Shown: piece by piece, positions 61,075 to 64,000 of the stretch
Numbering within the stretch: position 1 is the first letter of the stretch
Layout of the letters: the number at the start of each line of letters is the position of its first letter
Source: Massiliimalia sp050943535
GTDB lineage: Bacteria > Bacillota > Clostridia > Oscillospirales > Ruminococcaceae
Length of the DNA: 64,000 bases
Reading direction: 5' to 3'
NCBI GenBank assembly: GCA_050943535.1
Contig: JBMNPJ010000013.1
Location: forward strand, 6,291-70,290
Notes under the pieces: generated by a model
Database searches by the model: none
What the model saw: the letters and a program-made list of their open reading frames with translations, nothing else
What the model was told of the DNA's origin: nothing
Made by a program: the position numbers and the translations under genes

Positions 61075-61233
61075 CTACTCTGAAAATATCTTGATATCAC
61101 CTAAACCCAGAACGGAAGGTGCTAGGTCAGTAGCATCAAGAATTTGTACTTTCTTTTCCTGTAAAGTCCCTATGAGGGAGCGAAATATGCTTCCGTCCGA
61201 GTCAGAATTCAGAATCACTATAATTTCTTCCAT
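61075..61233 (-). pseudogene. Truncated paralog of the winged-helix regulator N-domain
   Basis: A 52-codon ORF, starting MEEIIVILNSDSDGSIFRSL and ending LGLGDIKIFSE then TAG. It matches the N-domain of the 59946-60356 protein (DQILIIRLTDSDGTIYQTI ... FGDIEIYPE) and stops where the winged helix should begin. There is no good ribosome binding site. It is either a decayed duplicate or a small stand-alone N-domain. Confidence 0.6.
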
Positions 61234-61337
61234 TTCCGGCAAGCAATAGATATTTTTCTTAAAAAACCTTTCAAAAGAAAAGTAGGGAGCAGGAACAGTA
61301 ATCCACGTTCCCGCTCCCTGAATCAGTCTTATGCTCC

Positions 61338-62231
61338 TTATGTTTTATTTTTTTTGCGCAGAGATCTTGAAACCGCACAATACTCGATAGCGTGAGTGGG
61401 ACAAATATTCTTGCATTTTCCACATCGAATACACTCTAAACTGTTGGCATTCTTTACCGGATCGCACCCCATCTTGCAGGCTTTTGCACAAGCACCACAG
61501 TTGACACATTTTTCTGAATCCACGCGGTAGCGCAAAATAGAAACTGGGTTGAACAAGGAATAAATTGCACCTAAAGGGCAGATGTACTTACAAAATGGCC
61601 GGTAAATTAGTATGGACACCAAAATGGTTACGATTAAAATGACATTTTTCCAAGCATACAGCCATCCTACTGTGGCTCGCATTGCATCATTCAGCAGCAC
61701 CAAGGGAATTCCGCCCTCCAAAGTTCCGACCGGACAAATCAGCTTGCAGAACCAAGGGTAACCCTGGCCAATCATATCAGTGATATACAGTGGAAGAAGA
61801 ATAACGAATACCAAAAGAATCCCGTATTTCAGCCAGCGCAACTGACGGTCACCCTTAAATGTACGGATCTTCAACTTGGAAGGAAGCGGGATTTTGTTTA
61901 GCAGATCCTGAATCAAACCAAATGGACACAGCCAACCACATACGAAACGGCCCATGAACGTACCGATCAGGATCATAAAACCGGCAACATAGAAGGCAAA
62001 CTTATACTCGTAGCTTCCAATAGTGGCCTGCAAAGCACCAATGGGACAGGCCGCTACAGCGCCAGGGCAAGAATAGCAGTTCATGCCCGGTACACAGATA
62101 TTCTTTATCTTTCCTTGATATATTTTTCCTCGGACAAAGCCGATGAGATAACTATTGGTGATAACCGCCCATAAGACTTGAAAAAAATGGCGGAATCGTT
62201 CTGATTTCTTTGCTTGCTTATCCAATTCCAA
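61338..62231 (-). CDS. Membrane polyferredoxin (NapH/YccM-like 4Fe-4S protein)
   Basis: A 297-aa membrane electron-transfer protein with about five helices. CGWLCPFGLIQDLL and CKYICPLGAIYSLF are the paired CxxxCP motifs of the NapH/CcoG group. Two C-terminal ferredoxin clusters follow: CVNCGACAKACKMGC and CIRCGKCKNICP. It probably passes electrons across the membrane. It starts at TTG 62231 with GGAG 4 bases ahead and overlaps the CD1871A gene by 14 bases. Confidence 0.9.
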   Translation of the reverse strand: MELDKQAKKSERFRHFFQVLWAVITNSYLIGFVRGKIYQGKIKNICVPGMNCYSCPGAVAACPIGALQATIGSYEYKFAFYVAGFMILIGTFMGRFVCGWLCPFGLIQDLLNKIPLPSKLKIRTFKGDRQLRWLKYGILLVFVILLPLYITDMIGQGYPWFCKLICPVGTLEGGIPLVLLNDAMRATVGWLYAWKNVILIVTILVSILIYRPFCKYICPLGAIYSLFNPVSILRYRVDSEKCVNCGACAKACKMGCDPVKNANSLECIRCGKCKNICPTHAIEYCAVSRSLRKKNKT

Positions 62232-62373
62232 TACACTCCAAACAGATATTGATGGCCTTGCTCATGACGATAGCATACTCCACCCGCCAGATTCCAAGAC
62301 TCAGAAATATAACACCGATGACTAGCAACAATACCGTGATCCAGTTGGAATGAAAGATATTTTTTTGCTTCAT
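62218..62373 (-). CDS. CD1871A family CXXC-motif small membrane protein
   Basis: A 51-aa protein: MKQKNIFHSNWITVLL, one membrane helix (about 11-29), and the C-terminal motif KAINICLECIGIG with CxxC. Such peptides are typically encoded with an ABC transporter and a 4Fe-4S membrane protein, as here. AAGGAGGAAACCC gives a strong ribosome binding site. The CxxC may take part in redox transfer with the polyferredoxin (inference). Confidence 0.88.
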   Translation of the reverse strand: MKQKNIFHSNWITVLLLVIGVIFLSLGIWRVEYAIVMSKAINICLECIGIG

Positions 62374-62395
62374 TGGGTTTCCTCCTTAATGTCAC

Positions 62396-64000
62396 TCATT
62401 CCCTCAACGCTTTTGCAGGGTCTGTTCGCAGTAATTTTGCGTTGGCTATGGCAGTAATAAACCATACCAGAAGGACGGTTCCGCAAATGCTCCCAGCAAA
62501 CTGAAGCGGGGCAATATGAACCGGAAGAATCCCTGACAGGGTGGTGAGAAGGAGTGCAAACAATGTGGTTGTCAAGGCCGAAAGAGACGACAACAGCAGG
62601 CTTTCCCAAAGAAGCATCTTTTGGATCTGTCCACGATGATATCCGAGCGCCATCAGAAGTCCTATTTCACCCGAGCGCATACGAGCCAGCTTCATCAGTA
62701 GCATCCCACTGATGGTAAGTGCAATCACAACAATGAAGACTGATACAAGAATAAACATCGTTTGCAACTGCAAAAAGGTCTCTTTCAAACTTTCCACCTG
62801 TTTTGCAGCTGTAATAGGAACGATTCCCTGCTCTGTAAGCTGAGCAACTACTTCCAGAACTTCGTCAAAGCCGTTGACCTGATAAGTCACCGATACAGGG
62901 GACTCATCCCCTTGCAAAGTGCCATAGAGCTCCTGTTCCGTTTTTGCATCCAGGTAGTAGTCATCAAAACTGCCACTGTAAATGCCGCTGATTTGCAGTT
63001 TCCCTGAAAAATTACCACAGGAGAAGACGATTTCTTTTCCAATCAGCGTACGGATATCCTGTGCAAACTGTTTGGCAAGGGATGACGTGATAGCAATCTC
63101 CCCATCTCTGGGCATGACACCGATGTTCATGGACTCGTTGGAAATACTACCAAATTGTTTTGGCGGAACAGAAAGGCTGTGTCCTCCAAATTCTATTTTG
63201 CACTCTGGGACTGGATACTGTATATAGTACTGCTGGATATCCGGAGATCGTTCAAGCAGTGAAAGTACATCTTCTACCTTGTCATTTTCCTTCAGTAAAA
63301 TCTGTCCCCAGGAGAACGCGGTATTTTTTTGCTCAAAGTGATTGATTTTTTCTTCTATTATGTTTTGTGAAGAGAATGACATAAGTATCGCACATACTGC
63401 AATCGTTACTGCAAGAGAAATTCCCAAAAATCGTTTGAAATGCGTCTTGAAGTTGTGCAATGCTCTCTTAGACATAGAAATGGGCACATCAGGAAGTGCT
63501 TCCTTTTGCGTTAAAACTGTAACTGCCTGTTTTTTCGCCTCTTTCCATACTCTGCATTTACCATCTTCTATGGTGACAACCTCATCTGCATAATCACAGA
63601 TTTTACGGTCGTGAGTAATAATCAAGACCGGGCTTTGTTTTGCAATCTCCGAAAGAATTGCCATAATCTCATCCGCAGTTTTGCGATCAAGGGCTCCGGT
63701 CGGTTCATCGGCCAGAATCACCTGGGGATTTCCAGCCAACGCCCGCGCAATAGCCACACGTTGTTTTTGCCCACCGGAAAGATTTTCTGTTTTCTCGTTT
63801 GCCTTTTCTTCAATATTAAGACGACGCAACAGAGAGAGAGCCCATTCTCTATTTTGGGCGTTATCCTGACAGGTCAGTTCAGCGGCTAACAGGATATTTT
63901 CTAGCACTGTATAGCCTGTGAGCAGATGATATTCCTGAAACACAAAACCAATGGTATGTTTGCGGTACTCGCAAAGCTCTTCATCCGACAGTTCCGAAAG
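62396..64000 (-). CDS. Fused ABC transporter ATPase-permease (MacB type), 5' end outside window
   Basis: The frame is open to the window edge, so the start is missing; 534 residues are visible. ATPase part: Q-loop HTIGFVFQEYHL, signature LSGGQKQRVAIARAL, Walker B VILADEPTGALD and VLIITHD; Walker A lies beyond the edge. After a linker, a permease begins at about residue 180 (FKTHFKRFLGISLAVTIAVCAILMSF), with an external domain and a C-terminal FtsX domain (FILVSVFIVVIALTISGMLLMKLARMRSGEIGLLMALGY). It is probably an exporter. It ends 22 bases ahead of the CD1871A gene. Confidence 0.92.
   Translation of the reverse strand, partial: LSELSDEELCEYRKHTIGFVFQEYHLLTGYTVLENILLAAELTCQDNAQNREWALSLLRRLNIEEKANEKTENLSGGQKQRVAIARALAGNPQVILADEPTGALDRKTADEIMAILSEIAKQSPVLIITHDRKICDYADEVVTIEDGKCRVWKEAKKQAVTVLTQKEALPDVPISMSKRALHNFKTHFKRFLGISLAVTIAVCAILMSFSSQNIIEEKINHFEQKNTAFSWGQILLKENDKVEDVLSLLERSPDIQQYYIQYPVPECKIEFGGHSLSVPPKQFGSISNESMNIGVMPRDGEIAITSSLAKQFAQDIRTLIGKEIVFSCGNFSGKLQISGIYSGSFDDYYLDAKTEQELYGTLQGDESPVSVTYQVNGFDEVLEVVAQLTEQGIVPITAAKQVESLKETFLQLQTMFILVSVFIVVIALTISGMLLMKLARMRSGEIGLLMALGYHRGQIQKMLLWESLLLSSLSALTTTLFALLLTTLSGILPVHIAPLQFAGSICGTVLLVWFITAIANAKLLRTDPAKALRE

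Noticed and set aside
1..64000. CRISPR arrays, tRNA or rRNA genes, complete insertion sequences
   Set aside because: No regular spacer-repeat array, no cloverleaf with CCA/GTTCGAATC-type arm, no transposase gene was recognised.

Overview
The window looks like a chromosomal segment of a low- to moderate-GC anaerobic Firmicute, most likely class Clostridia near Ruminococcaceae/Oscillospiraceae. This rests on gene content: a clostridial single-chain PurL with a fused glutaminase domain, two small FeoA proteins with FeoB, DUF6062 and DUF6472 proteins, a G5/3D-domain cell-wall protein, an HPr-like protein without the phosphorylatable His, a CD1871A-family small protein, strong AGGAGG ribosome binding sites and frequent TTG/GTG starts. 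No tRNA, rRNA or CRISPR array was seen.

Layout. 1-1.4 kb: end of a repeat block, then a VTT membrane protein coupled to a PH-like membrane protein. 1.6-4.7 kb: iron-regulated feoA-feoA-feoB plus a 47-aa membrane protein, behind a consensus promoter overlapped by a DtxR-type palindrome. 5.5-12.9 kb: purL, mtaB, an HPr-like gene and a HAD/YaiI/YjbQ operon. 13.7-19.4 kb: an ABC exporter with a coiled-coil permease, then a GH13 glycosidase. 19.9-26.1 kb: an operon rlmB - degenerate P-type ATPase-like protein - radical SAM (TIGR03960) - DUF2344. 26.3-26.6 kb: a long perfect palindrome and a cluster of eight DnaA-box-like 9-mers. 27-32.4 kb: DUF6062, ilvBN, a FadR-type regulator and ilvC, with a shared half-site in the promoters. 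32.7-34.4 kb: ECF sigma factor, RsgI-like anti-sigma and a secreted DxDGDG-repeat protein. 34.5-41.2 kb: fba, nhaC-type antiporter, ogg, GPH sugar symporter with a perfect cre-like site, Eis-like acetyltransferase and lexA. 41.6-54.8 kb: Smr protein, G5/3D cell-wall protein, nucleotidyltransferase-pcp-DUF6472, MarR-YczE, GH172-like protein, low-GC metallopeptidase, AraC regulator, glycerol dehydrogenase, and a phosphoesterase/two-component operon with a small membrane protein as possible target.

From about 55.1 kb to the right edge the window seems to lie in an integrated mobile element. A 48-bp fragment encoding the C-terminus of ribosomal protein S9 (rpsI), followed by its terminator, abuts two tandem tyrosine recombinases, an excisionase-like HTH protein and a sigma-like regulator typical of integrative conjugative elements. 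Likely cargo follows: an orphan winged-helix regulator and a truncated paralog of it, a GNAT acetyltransferase, and an ABC exporter - CD1871A - polyferredoxin operon cut by the window edge.

The most unusual feature is a family of dispersed, modular, hairpin-rich intergenic repeats (eight blocks, at 1-172, 4.74-5.41, 12.98-13.59, 17.66-17.84, 19.45-19.91, 27.89-28.07, 32.52-32.73 and 51.04-51.49 kb). Stems in one module show compensatory base changes between copies, which suggests selection on a folded RNA or a palindromic DNA structure.
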